This document shows positions 24,776 to 32,961 of a stretch of 64,000 nt of DNA, in pieces (within the stretch, counting starts at the first letter, position 1; each line of letters begins with the position of its first letter). The stretch is taken from positions 1-64,000 of the forward strand of contig JAERTK010000255.1 in assembly GCA_016844935.1 (NCBI GenBank). The letters are read 5' to 3'. The position numbers and the translations under genes are program-made. Under the pieces are notes generated by a model, which was given only the letters and a program-made list of their open reading frames with translations, was not told the origin of the DNA and made no database searches. The stretch is from Desulfobacteraceae bacterium. Lineage in GTDB: Bacteria; Desulfobacterota; DSM-4660; Desulfatiglandales; Desulfatiglandaceae.

Positions 24776-26050
24776 TTATCGAAACAGATTCATGGCAGGC
24801 AGGAAACCGGCCGCTTTTTCACATCGATCATCAACAATCGCCTGAAGCCATTTTGTCCCTTCTTTTGAGACCGCCTCGGGAAAGCTCTGAATAACTGAGA
24901 TATAATCCGAATCCTGATCTCTTTTTTGAGCGGCCAGTGCTTCCAGAAATGGATCGCGATGCCCGTGGGCTGATGGTAACGCCGGGTCATCTTCAAACAC
25001 ATCACAAACTTCGTCAATATTGCGGCAAAATTCGAGATGGGGGTGCCCGGTTTCATGGCCGTTGTCACGACGAACCGATTGAGGCATCTTTTCCGCCACC
25101 GCCCTTAAGCGTCTAATCCGTTCTTCTCTGGCCAGTTTTAAATTGTCAAGTGCGCCGTCATAAACCCACTTCCCCAGTTCTTCCCCATGAAAAAAATCCC
25201 GCCGCACATGCCTGTACCACTGCTCCAGTGCCACCAGACTGGCCAGATAAAGCAGGTTTTTCTCCAGCATCCGGCTCAAACCCGCGTAGCGATTCAAAGC
25301 CAACGGCAATTCGCCACCACGATGGGCTTTTCCCATAATCAGCCGACGCTCATTCAGTACATCTTTTCTCAAAATGGTTCCGGCTGAAACCACATTTCCA
25401 AATCCCAGCCGGAGGGGACCCACGGCGCCACCCTGGCCCCCCAGAAAAATGGGGGGCTGATTCAGCATGACGCCCCGTGGCACATCCCCGAACAGTGACG
25501 GGGTTATTTTGTCACCGGTCGGGGAAAAGTTGAAATGAATGTAGGAACTCCCCACTTCACTGTGATCCTTCCTGCTTGTGCCGCCCGAAAGCAGGCAGTC
25601 ACAGAAATTGATGAGGCTTCCCAGGGTGGCAAAAGGGAAAAGAATGGTTTGTTTGAGGCCCACACAGTGGGCACCACTGGACTGCTCCTCCAGGATGGTC
25701 CCCTCCCGCACGTGTGCCCCAATGCCCATGCTCGATTTTTCGAGGAAAACCGATTTTCCGAAATATCCGCCCTTCAACTGAACCCGTGGGCCAACCAGGC
25801 AGTCTTCCATGGTCACCGGGCCTTCCGACCCGATTCGGGCGCCCCTGGAAATAACCGTTTTCGACCCGTAAATGCGGCACCCGGGGTAGAGGGTAACCCC
25901 CTGTCCGGAAATCTGATCCACCTGAACATCATCGCCCACGTCGAGGGTCACGGGGTTGGGGATGGTGACCCCCTTGTCAAGAAGGGCGATGATTTTATGC
26001 CTGTTTCGAGGTTCCAATTCCAAGGGTTTTGCTCCCGGAAGCAGGGTCAC
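24776..26050 (-). CDS. GlmU-like left-handed beta-helix protein
   Basis: Residues ~30-270 form hexapeptide repeats with the [LIV]GxxxxI pattern (VTLYPGCRIYGSKTVISRGA, LVGPRVQLKGGYFGKSVF, MGIGAHVREGTILEEQSSG), the left-handed beta-helix of acyltransferases and GlmU C-domains. There is no N-terminal nucleotidyltransferase domain. The C-terminal ~150 residues are helical with no assigned fold. I take the GTG at 26048-26050, overlapping the MscS stop by 4 bases; a longer frame would overlap that gene by 76. Position before glmM suggests a role in amino-sugar activation, but activity is unproven. Confidence 0.75.
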   Translation of the reverse strand: MTLLPGAKPLELEPRNRHKIIALLDKGVTIPNPVTLDVGDDVQVDQISGQGVTLYPGCRIYGSKTVISRGARIGSEGPVTMEDCLVGPRVQLKGGYFGKSVFLEKSSMGIGAHVREGTILEEQSSGAHCVGLKQTILFPFATLGSLINFCDCLLSGGTSRKDHSEVGSSYIHFNFSPTGDKITPSLFGDVPRGVMLNQPPIFLGGQGGAVGPLRLGFGNVVSAGTILRKDVLNERRLIMGKAHRGGELPLALNRYAGLSRMLEKNLLYLASLVALEQWYRHVRRDFFHGEELGKWVYDGALDNLKLAREERIRRLRAVAEKMPQSVRRDNGHETGHPHLEFCRNIDEVCDVFEDDPALPSAHGHRDPFLEALAAQKRDQDSDYISVIQSFPEAVSKEGTKWLQAIVDDRCEKAAGFLPAMNLFR

Positions 26051-27696
26051 GACCCTGCCATGTGGACACTGACCTGCTGAAAAGGAATGATCCAGTCGTG
26101 ATGGTTGCACACATCGACGCAAATACGCTGGATGGCCCTTTCCAGCACCCAGTACTGGCTGCCGGCATCACCGTTAAATTCAGCCAGGATGGCCATATCC
26201 AGAGAGGATGCGCCGGCCTCTTTAAATTCCACACGGACACGCTCGATAAAGCTTCCATAGCCTGCCTTCGCCAGTTCAACCTTAACCGCCTCCTGAATAA
26301 TTCCAGGAATCTCGTCCGTGGCAATGCTCTGGTGTCGGTAATCCAGGCCGAATACGCTCGTGAGCCGATAACCGTTCGACAGGTTTGTGGGTGATTGGGC
26401 GAGGTAATCGGATGTGCCGTAATATTTCAGGGCGCCACCCTTCAATTTGAGGGTCACCATTTCAGGGGTCTGCGCCACCACATAGCCGTAGGTGCCATCC
26501 GCCAGGCGGACCCAGTCGCCGCTTCGTGAGGGGAACCAGGGTTCTTTTTCTGCGATGGGCCGGGACCTTAGTTCCATCAGGTCGTTGATGTGCAGTCTTA
26601 TGAAACCATTTTCAAAGGCATTGTTCTCCAGTTTTGAATTCATGTTGATGGCGCCCACTTCGTAAGGGATCCCTTTGTAAACCACCACCTCTCCTTCCCG
26701 AACGGCGCCGAAGTTGAGCATGAGGGTCGCCTGCCGCCAGAACCGGGGTAGGGCCTGTTTGGAGGCCCAGGCAATCCCCATCACGAAGATAATAGCCAGG
26801 GAAAGGAGCAGCCAGTCCCCCAGGAAGTAGAGGGTTCCCAGCAGCACAAAAGCCGAGATGACAACCATAAGGACCCGGTAGAACAGGTCAAAGACCCGGA
26901 CCCCGAAGGACCTCCCCTTTTTATGAAAAGGGCTCAGATGAAAAATCAGTTTGTGCAGATAGTGCAGACAGCCCCAGATAACCGCAAACGCCAGAAGCGC
27001 TAAAATAAGGTTTCGGCCCCTGCTCTGGAAAAAGAATTCCGCCAGTTCCCCGAAAGAGCGGGTGATGGATTTTTTCTCGCCCATGGCTTTTTCGAGCGCC
27101 TTTTCCGAAACCGCCATCCGCGCGCTCACTTCTTTTTCCTGGTTCTCCCAGGAACGGGTCAGCTTCCCCAGTTTTTCAATCAATTGTGGATCATCGGCCT
27201 GGGAAATCAGTGACATCAGTCGTTCTTGAGCCCCTTTGGCCATGCGAAGCTGGGAATGGTACCGAGCGATTTCGTTTCTCAGGGCTTCAATCTGCCGCGG
27301 ACGGGATGTCATTTTCCTGACTTCGGTCATGATGGGCGCCAGGAAATCAGCCAGCTCCCGGTTCCAGTCCACGCCCGTTTCCTTTTCCTTCTGGAGCGCA
27401 TCCAGCCCCACTCCGGCACTTAATTGTTCAAAGCTGCCCTCCATGACCTGCAGTTTCGCCTGCAGTTCATCCAGCCGGACCTTCAACTCCCTTTCCCTGC
27501 CGGCTCCGTTTGGCCCCCTCATGACTTCCCGGGTGGCGGAAATCATCCTCGACAGGTTGTTCATGGATTGAACAAGCCCTTCCAGGTCCTGGATCGTTTC
27601 CGGGGAATCTGCCTGGGCAGCCAACACCGGCTGGAGAGCCCATGGCGCTGCCAGAGCCATCAAGGCGAGGAAGAATATCTGGATTTTTTTCATCAT
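26047..27696 (-). CDS. MscS-family mechanosensitive ion channel protein
   Basis: The 549-residue protein has a signal peptide (MMKKIQIFFLALMALAAPWA), a periplasmic coiled-coil region to residue ~240, then membrane helices and an MscS-type pore/beta domain. The start at 27694-27696 is chosen because the coding signal begins there; the frame extends upstream to 27759 only through a REP-like palindrome. C-terminal VERVRVEFKEAGASSLDMAI resembles the MscS cytosolic alpha/beta domain. It would release osmolytes on hypo-osmotic shock. Its stop overlaps the start of the GlmU-like gene. Confidence 0.82.
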   Translation of the reverse strand: MMKKIQIFFLALMALAAPWALQPVLAAQADSPETIQDLEGLVQSMNNLSRMISATREVMRGPNGAGRERELKVRLDELQAKLQVMEGSFEQLSAGVGLDALQKEKETGVDWNRELADFLAPIMTEVRKMTSRPRQIEALRNEIARYHSQLRMAKGAQERLMSLISQADDPQLIEKLGKLTRSWENQEKEVSARMAVSEKALEKAMGEKKSITRSFGELAEFFFQSRGRNLILALLAFAVIWGCLHYLHKLIFHLSPFHKKGRSFGVRVFDLFYRVLMVVISAFVLLGTLYFLGDWLLLSLAIIFVMGIAWASKQALPRFWRQATLMLNFGAVREGEVVVYKGIPYEVGAINMNSKLENNAFENGFIRLHINDLMELRSRPIAEKEPWFPSRSGDWVRLADGTYGYVVAQTPEMVTLKLKGGALKYYGTSDYLAQSPTNLSNGYRLTSVFGLDYRHQSIATDEIPGIIQEAVKVELAKAGYGSFIERVRVEFKEAGASSLDMAILAEFNGDAGSQYWVLERAIQRICVDVCNHHDWIIPFQQVSVHMAGS

Positions 27697-27730
27697 AAGA
27701 CCACCCGTTTTCTGATGATTCGCTGTCTCT

Positions 27731-27756
27731 CGTTCCCGTGCTCCCGCGTGGGAACG
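27731..27756. repeat. REP-like palindrome, copy 1
   Basis: CGTTCCC (27731-27737) pairs with GGGAACG (27750-27756) around a GTGCTCCCGCGT core. A second copy at 29431-29454 has the same core with compensating changes in the stem. Families of this kind (CGTTCCCACGCTC-type) occur in many copies in deltaproteobacterial genomes. It lies between two minus-strand genes. Confidence 0.65.
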
Positions 27757-27761
27757 CATCC

Positions 27762-27998
27762 TTATTTCCCGATGGTCAAGCTATCTTTGGCAACCAGATC
27801 CCTGGCGCCGGCCTTCAACAGTGCGGGATTCAGGAGGAGCTCCGCCTTTTTGGATCCCCTCGCATCCACAAACGTATCATCAAGAGTCATGTGGGTCTTT
27901 TTCAAAAACTTGAAACTGCTGTCCATCAGGATGAAATGATAGCTCAAAACACCGTAAACACAGGCGGCCAGAATGATCAGGAAAAAGAGTTTTTTCAT
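27762..27998 (-). CDS. Small single-pass or exported hypothetical protein
   Basis: The 78-residue protein begins KKLFFLIILAACVYGVLSYH, one hydrophobic segment that could be a membrane anchor or uncleaved signal. The rest, with MTLDDTFVDARGSKKAELLL, is a short soluble tail, probably periplasmic. An AAGGAG (rc of 28013-28018) precedes the ATG. It is 23 bases after the phosphoesterase lipoprotein gene and in line with it and the MscS gene. No family is recognised. Confidence 0.7.
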   Translation of the reverse strand: MKKLFFLIILAACVYGVLSYHFILMDSSFKFLKKTHMTLDDTFVDARGSKKAELLLNPALLKAGARDLVAKDSLTIGK

Positions 27999-28021
27999 GG
28001 GAGTACGCTCCTTAATGGAAA

Positions 28022-29356
28022 TTATTGCAGAACCGGCATCTGGAAAAGCAGTTCCACATTCCGGTCCCCCGCCGACCCCGACCCATCAAACTCCTCCCCG
28101 GCAGCCGACTGGAATGACGCACGGGCATTTTTCCCCAGTTGTCCACCGGCCTGCTGGTTGAAGACAAAGGTTCGAATGGCGCCCGTGCCGTTTCCCCGGT
28201 CATAAATCTCCAGGATACGCCCCTGCTGCGGATAATCGATGAGTGACGAGGTCTGGATCTGCCAGAACCCCCTTCCGGGCTGCTGCGCGTTTGAAAAAGG
28301 CCGGATACGGTGGCTGTGGTCGTGGCCGCACACCAGAGCGATCACCTGTGGATGAGCCAGCAGTAGATTTCGCAGTTCCTCCGCCCCCTCCTCGATACGT
28401 TCGATGGGGTGGTGGCTCACCACCAGAGCCAGATACCGGGGATGCGTTTCAATCTCTTTTTTGAGCCAGCGGAGCTGATCTTTTCCCACATGTCCCAGAG
28501 CTTTTCCCGCGGGTCGGCTGGTTTCAAGCACATAGAACCGGATACCCGGCCGGTTAGGGCCCCCGCCCCCCACTGAGATGGGCGGTACAGCCGTGAAAGC
28601 GTAGTAGCCGCGAACCTCGGAGGGCCTGCCGCTTGAAGCGGGGCTGAAATCAAACCCTTTTGCCTGGGAACCGAATGCGGTGCGGGACTGGGACAGGTCT
28701 TTGACGGGGAAATGTTTTTGAATGAACTCCTGCTTGTTCAAAAAATCAAGATCGGTAAAATTTTCCAGCATGGCCGGTGGAATATTTCCCATTCCCAGGC
28801 AGTCATGGTTGCCCACCACCTGAAACCAGGGACATTCCAGCTGGTTCATTTCGGAGAGAAAGCCCACCAGCTCCGGAACCGTGCCGATATCCACCGCATC
28901 CCCCGTATTCACCACAAAATCGAGGGGCGGCCGGGCAGCGTTCAGGGTTTTAACCATGGCGCGAAGGGTATCCACATCGTACCGCTCCTGAATTTCCGGG
29001 CGATCCAAGCCCCCGAACCCGATCTGCTCCCCGAAGCCATCCAGCATCATCTCAAGTTTGGGATGCCCCGTGAAAGTGAACTGTTCCAGCGTAATATGCA
29101 CATCCGACAGATGACCGAACTGTAGGAGACGTCGTGGGGCGCCCGTTGCGGAATCCATGCGAGGACGGGCGTCCAGGTCATTTCGCATAAAAATACCCGA
29201 AGGGACCGCAGGAGCCGTGGCCCCGCCCTGTGCCGGCGCTTGGAGAAGGCTCCCAGCCGAGAAGCCTTTGCCGCCACAACCAAAGCTCCCCAAGCCAAAG
29301 CAAACCACAACGATCAAGCCCAGCCAGGTCATTAGCTGACGTTTTTTCGAGTCCAT
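28022..29356 (-). CDS. Metallophosphoesterase, probable lipoprotein
   Basis: The 444-residue protein has all calcineurin-like motifs: FGHLSDVHITLEQ (D-x-H), VNTGDAVDIG (GD), VVGNHDCLG (GNHD), VVSHHPIE (H) and VCGHDHSHRI (GHxH). These bind a di-metal centre, and the enzyme cleaves phosphate esters. The N-terminal hydrophobic LGLIVVVCFGLGSFGCGGKG looks like a lipoprotein signal. I take the ATG at 29356 because GGAGGTG lies 6 bases upstream; the TTG 15 bases further up overlaps that site. The substrate is unknown; cyclic-nucleotide or lipid-like esters are possible. Confidence 0.88.
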   Translation of the reverse strand: MDSKKRQLMTWLGLIVVVCFGLGSFGCGGKGFSAGSLLQAPAQGGATAPAVPSGIFMRNDLDARPRMDSATGAPRRLLQFGHLSDVHITLEQFTFTGHPKLEMMLDGFGEQIGFGGLDRPEIQERYDVDTLRAMVKTLNAARPPLDFVVNTGDAVDIGTVPELVGFLSEMNQLECPWFQVVGNHDCLGMGNIPPAMLENFTDLDFLNKQEFIQKHFPVKDLSQSRTAFGSQAKGFDFSPASSGRPSEVRGYYAFTAVPPISVGGGGPNRPGIRFYVLETSRPAGKALGHVGKDQLRWLKKEIETHPRYLALVVSHHPIERIEEGAEELRNLLLAHPQVIALVCGHDHSHRIRPFSNAQQPGRGFWQIQTSSLIDYPQQGRILEIYDRGNGTGAIRTFVFNQQAGGQLGKNARASFQSAAGEEFDGSGSAGDRNVELLFQMPVLQ

Positions 29357-29430
29357 TCGATTCACCTCCAAGCCCGAATCAGATGGGAGAACCTATCAAA
29401 ACCATGAAGAAAGGTCAATTATTCCCTCTC

Positions 29431-29454
29431 GTTTCCATGCTCCCGCGTGGAAAC
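29431..29454. repeat. REP-like palindrome, copy 2
   Basis: GTTTCC (29431-29436) pairs with GGAAAC (29449-29454) around an ATGCTCCCGCGT core. Compared with copy 1 the stem pair C-G has become T-A on both sides, which argues that the hairpin itself is maintained. It lies downstream of the OmpA gene and upstream of the phosphoesterase gene. Confidence 0.65.
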
Positions 29455-29500
29455 CAGATGGCGTAAGGAGTCTCGGAACCAGCTCCATTCCAAATTTCTA

Positions 29501-30163
29501 TTATTTCTTGGTTTTACCGGCCCCTTTTTCCGCTACAATCTCCACCCGGCGGTTGAGCTGCTTGTTTACCTTCGAAGTATTGGGTTTCAAGGGCATGCTT
29601 TCGCCATACCCCACCACCTTCAGCCGGTCCGGCGAAATATGGAAATGATCAACCAGATACTGCTTGACCGCCCCTGCCCGGTTCAGACTCAGCCGGACGT
29701 TGTATTTTTCCTTGCCGTCGGAATCCGTATGGCCGTTAATGACAATGATCCTTTCCCGCAGGCGGGGATCGGAGAGGGCCTTTCCCAGTTCACGGAGGAG
29801 CTTGAAAGATTGCGGCCGGATACTGTAACTGTTCACGTCAAATTCTATTTTGAGGTTGACAAAACCGCCGGTCCTCTTCTCCGGGGCCTTGACTGTCTCC
29901 CATGTTTCAACGCCTTTTTCCTTTTTCAGCACTTTGATGGACCGGGTTTTGATGGCCTGGGTCTTCCCAGCGGGTGCTTTTCCCTGATTGATGGGCTCCC
30001 AGCCCCCTTTCCCGGCGGGGCCGGCGGCGGGTTCCTTTTTATCAGGCGAAAGAAGGCTTTCCGTGATCCCTCCGGAAGTGGATTCAAAACCGTCCTCCGC
30101 AGCCACGCAACTGCCCGCAAGAACCCAAAAAATTGCCGATGTCAGCAGAATTGTTTTAACCAT
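29501..30163 (-). CDS. OmpA-family protein
   Basis: The 220-residue protein has a signal peptide (VKTILLTSAIFWVLAGSCVA), a Pro/Gly/Lys-rich linker to residue ~110 and a C-terminal OmpA-like domain: FDVNSYSIRPQSFKLLREL, INGHTDSDGKEKYNVRLSL and VGYGESMPLKPNTSK then NRRVEIV. The domain binds the meso-DAP of peptidoglycan. There is no N-terminal beta-barrel, so it is periplasmic or lipoprotein-like rather than a porin. The ATG at 30161-30163 follows AAGGAGG; an in-frame Met 33 bases upstream is less likely. Confidence 0.9.
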   Translation of the reverse strand: MVKTILLTSAIFWVLAGSCVAAEDGFESTSGGITESLLSPDKKEPAAGPAGKGGWEPINQGKAPAGKTQAIKTRSIKVLKKEKGVETWETVKAPEKRTGGFVNLKIEFDVNSYSIRPQSFKLLRELGKALSDPRLRERIIVINGHTDSDGKEKYNVRLSLNRAGAVKQYLVDHFHISPDRLKVVGYGESMPLKPNTSKVNKQLNRRVEIVAEKGAGKTKK

Positions 30164-30269
30164 GATGCCCTCCTTACGGTTATGATAGCGTTTCAAATAT
30201 TCGTTTATTCTCCAATTACCAGGTTTTTCCTGTCATGGGGGAAAAGAAGTGCCCCATGACTCAGGTGTT

Positions 30270-30432
30270 AGGGCCTCGGCAAGAAATAAACACACAATCT
30301 GACTTGTCCTTTGGCCCGGCTACTGCGTTGTATCCACCGGCACATATCCACCAATATGCACTGGCGGATACGCCTTGTATACGAACCAAATTACGGCGCC
30401 ATCTTGCGCATTTATTTTTTGCCGAGACCCCT
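30270..30432. repeat. MITE-like nested palindromic element, 163 bp
   Basis: The ends are inverted copies: 30270-30290 (AGGGCCTCGGCAAGAAATAA) against 30411-30432, with one gap and one mismatch over about 21 bases. Inside, 30330-30347 pairs with 30354-30371 over 18 bases with a 6-base loop. No coding frame is supported. The design suggests a miniature inverted-repeat element or a structured RNA. It lies in the gap between divergent ompA and the envelope cluster. Confidence 0.6.
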
Positions 30433-30820
30433 GGAGATTTGTCAGCAACAGGATTTTTTCTTGATATTATCTTGAGGGTAACATAAAATCACTGCAAAAT
30501 AGCAAGAGTTTTCTGGTAAAAGATCCCCCAAATCTCAAGCGAACTGTTTTTAACCAGTCAAAATCAGGGAGTTTTGTCATGTTCTTCGCGGGTCTGGCAA
30601 CGAAACCTAGGAAAACAGGCGTTAACCGGAAAATATTTTCAGGGTTTATCAGACCCCTTTTGAACCCGGCCAATCCCATCCGGCACATCAACCCGGAACT
30701 CTCCAGAAGTAACTTCCAGATCACACTGTTCAAGAAGCAATGGTATTATAACATCATCCAGCGACATGAATGGAAAATCATAACATAATTTTTAAACCAA
30801 TTTAAACTAAGGAGAAAAAA
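30433..30820. other. Promoter-bearing gap before the envelope gene cluster
   Basis: No coding frame here has family or codon support. The stretch is AT-rich towards 30750-30790 and ends with an AAGGAG ribosome-binding site before the ATG at 30821. The promoter of the following operon should lie here, but I cannot pick a convincing -35/-10 pair. Confidence 0.45.
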
Positions 30821-31972
30821 ATGGAAAAAGGAGTTAAAACCGGACTTTTCTTGGTGATTGCATGGCTGGTTTTCTTGTCCATGGCCACCGTGGGCTGGGC
30901 CATAGAAACCACCGCCATCGGTGAAGGCAGAACCCGCCAGGAGGCCATCAACAACGGTATTCGGGTGGCGGTTGAACAAGCCCTGGGGACAATGGTCAAA
31001 TCCGACACCCAGGTCACCAACGGGAAACTGATCTGGGATCGAATCGCTTCGGCCAGCGCCGGATACGTCAAGAATTATAATGTTCTGGCGGAAGGAAAAG
31101 ATCCTGTGACGGATGCCTACAAGGTGAAACTGGCCGTCACGGTGGATGACTACAAATTGAAAGGCGCTGTGGATGATTTTTTAAACGATCCCAGGCAGCA
31201 ACAGATCTTTCAGCAAACTAAATTTGATGAACGAAAAGTGGTCGTGGTCTATCAACCCCAGACCGGTTTTGATCTGCCTTATAATTCCAAAGGGGTTCAG
31301 ACCATCATGGGATTGATCCAGGATAAGCTGGCGGCGCACGGTTTCAGGGTCTTTTTGCCGGACCAGATCAGGCGGATTAAGGGCAAGAGCGCTGAAATGG
31401 TGGTGGATGAAGAGACCGCCATAGAGATTGCACGCCAGGAAACCGGCGACTGCGCCATCATCGTCAGCCTCGACGGTGCCAAAAGGCCCACTTCCGACGG
31501 CTTTTTCCTCTTGATGTGTACGTTAAACCTGAGAGCCTTTGATACCGCGACCGGGGCGCTCTTTGCCAATGTGCAGGACCGGGACAAGACCATCAGCCGG
31601 AGCGGGGATTATGCCATTCAGGACGGTATTTCGCGAGCGGCCATCAAAATCGGCCCCCGGGCGGTGGAGAGACTGGTCAAAAAAATCGTCAAACGGTTCA
31701 GTGGACCCAAATATGTGACGCTCATTTTCAGGAACATCTCCTCGAAAAACCAGAACCGGATGGAAGACATTTTAGACGGGCTCGGCTGGAGAATCCGTGT
31801 CGCCCGGCAAACGGGTAAATATATCGAGTTCGAGGTGATCGGCGAAGCGGATCCTTCTTCCGTCAGGAAAATCGTGCGGAAAGAAATCCAGAAAGCCGGG
31901 CTGCCACTGAAGGCCGGGGAAATGGTGGGAAGCCGGATTACATTCGGAGGAAATGCCACAGGAGGATACTGA
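30821..31972 (+). CDS. Exported FlgT/LPP20-like protein
   Basis: The 383-residue protein has a signal peptide (VIAWLVFLSMATVGWA), then ETTAIGEGRTRQEAINNGIR with VEQALGTMVKSDT, the pattern of the N-terminal domain shared by flagellar assembly protein FlgT and LPP20-type lipoproteins. Residues ~135-290 contain a Rossmann-like part with VVVVYQP and CAIIVSLDGAK, resembling the FlgT middle domain. No flagellar genes are nearby, so I infer an outer-membrane/periplasmic role other than the flagellum. AAGGAG is 8 bases before the ATG. The next gene follows after 2 bases. Confidence 0.75.
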   Translation: MEKGVKTGLFLVIAWLVFLSMATVGWAIETTAIGEGRTRQEAINNGIRVAVEQALGTMVKSDTQVTNGKLIWDRIASASAGYVKNYNVLAEGKDPVTDAYKVKLAVTVDDYKLKGAVDDFLNDPRQQQIFQQTKFDERKVVVVYQPQTGFDLPYNSKGVQTIMGLIQDKLAAHGFRVFLPDQIRRIKGKSAEMVVDEETAIEIARQETGDCAIIVSLDGAKRPTSDGFFLLMCTLNLRAFDTATGALFANVQDRDKTISRSGDYAIQDGISRAAIKIGPRAVERLVKKIVKRFSGPKYVTLIFRNISSKNQNRMEDILDGLGWRIRVARQTGKYIEFEVIGEADPSSVRKIVRKEIQKAGLPLKAGEMVGSRITFGGNATGGY

Positions 31973-31974
31973 AG

Positions 31975-32943
31975 ATGAAACGTTATCTGCTAGCGGCCGG
32001 AGCGGTTTTTTCAGTACTGCTCCTGGCATGCTGCGCATCCACAGGACCTTCCAAGACGGGGGCCCTGGTCAAGGTTTACCGGCCCAATGTGGAGACCTCC
32101 TCACTGGCCTGCTCCACACCTCAAAGCAAGGGGATATCTTTCATGTATGTGGGGCCGGAGACCATTTCGGGAGAGGCTGGTCCGAAGGAAAAAAAACTGA
32201 TTACCCAGTTTGCCCGGTCCGTGTTGAGTGAAACCCGGGTGATTAACCCCATTGGAATTCCCCCCATGGAGGGCGAATACCCGAATCTTTCCATTGATGT
32301 CCTTGAACTGTCCGTGGCCGACCGGAATAAACAGAACCGCATCACCCGAAAAGGCGTTTTTGAAGCCAATATCAATATTCGGCAGATGGGTCTCATAGAC
32401 TGTACCACCACGGAACCCATTTCAATCGTCAAACAATATGAGGCCCCATCCTACAAATCCGAAACCTTGCTCTCTCCTCGAAAATTAAAGGGGAAAATGA
32501 TCAAGGAGGCGGTCCGCCGAGCGATCAGGCAATTTGTTCCGGTGAAACGCACGGTACTTCGCCCCGTGAAGACCGGGGGGGACGAACTGGTGGAAAAATC
32601 GGCCCGGATGATTGACGGCGGCAACTGCCGCGGAGCATATGAAGCCATTAAACCCGTTGCAAAAAGTCCTGACTGCAGGGATGCCGATCTGCTTTACAAT
32701 GCCGGCGTCGCCATAGAATGCATGGCCTGGAAAAGGGCCATCAAACAGGAGACCCAGGCCCGTTATCTCCAGGAAGCGGAGAGATACTACCGGAAGGCTG
32801 CGGGTCTTGCGCCTGATGACGGCGACATGCAGAAAGCCAGCCGGGAGGTTTCCTACGAAGTTGAAACCTTCTTTGTTTCCGGCAGCGCTCAGAATGATAC
32901 ACGGCAGGAAAGGGACCGCTATACGGCACCCAAGGGTTATTGA
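31975..32943 (+). CDS. Lipoprotein of unknown function, cluster gene 2
   Basis: The 322-residue protein has a lipobox signal (VFSVLLLACCAST). Residues ~50-160 have alternating strand patterns (LSIDVLELSVADRNKQ, VFEANINIRQMG) like those of CsgG/GNA1162-type lipoproteins, although I cannot assign a family. A C-terminal helical part with YLQEAERYYRKAAGLAPDDG looks like a TPR unit. It starts 2 bases after the FlgT-like gene, so co-translation is likely, and ends 18 bases before the next gene. Confidence 0.65.
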   Translation: MKRYLLAAGAVFSVLLLACCASTGPSKTGALVKVYRPNVETSSLACSTPQSKGISFMYVGPETISGEAGPKEKKLITQFARSVLSETRVINPIGIPPMEGEYPNLSIDVLELSVADRNKQNRITRKGVFEANINIRQMGLIDCTTTEPISIVKQYEAPSYKSETLLSPRKLKGKMIKEAVRRAIRQFVPVKRTVLRPVKTGGDELVEKSARMIDGGNCRGAYEAIKPVAKSPDCRDADLLYNAGVAIECMAWKRAIKQETQARYLQEAERYYRKAAGLAPDDGDMQKASREVSYEVETFFVSGSAQNDTRQERDRYTAPKGY

Positions 32944-32961
32944 CGGGACAGGTGAATCAGA

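Noticed and set aside
30467-30733. 88-codon minus-strand frame in the gap before the envelope cluster
   Set aside because: Composition and lack of a start signal suggest chance; the region is treated as promoter-bearing spacer.
30821-31972. Flagellar FlgT as the literal function of the first cluster gene
   Set aside because: No flagellar genes are nearby, and the same domain pattern occurs in LPP20-type proteins; only a FlgT/LPP20-like label is supported.
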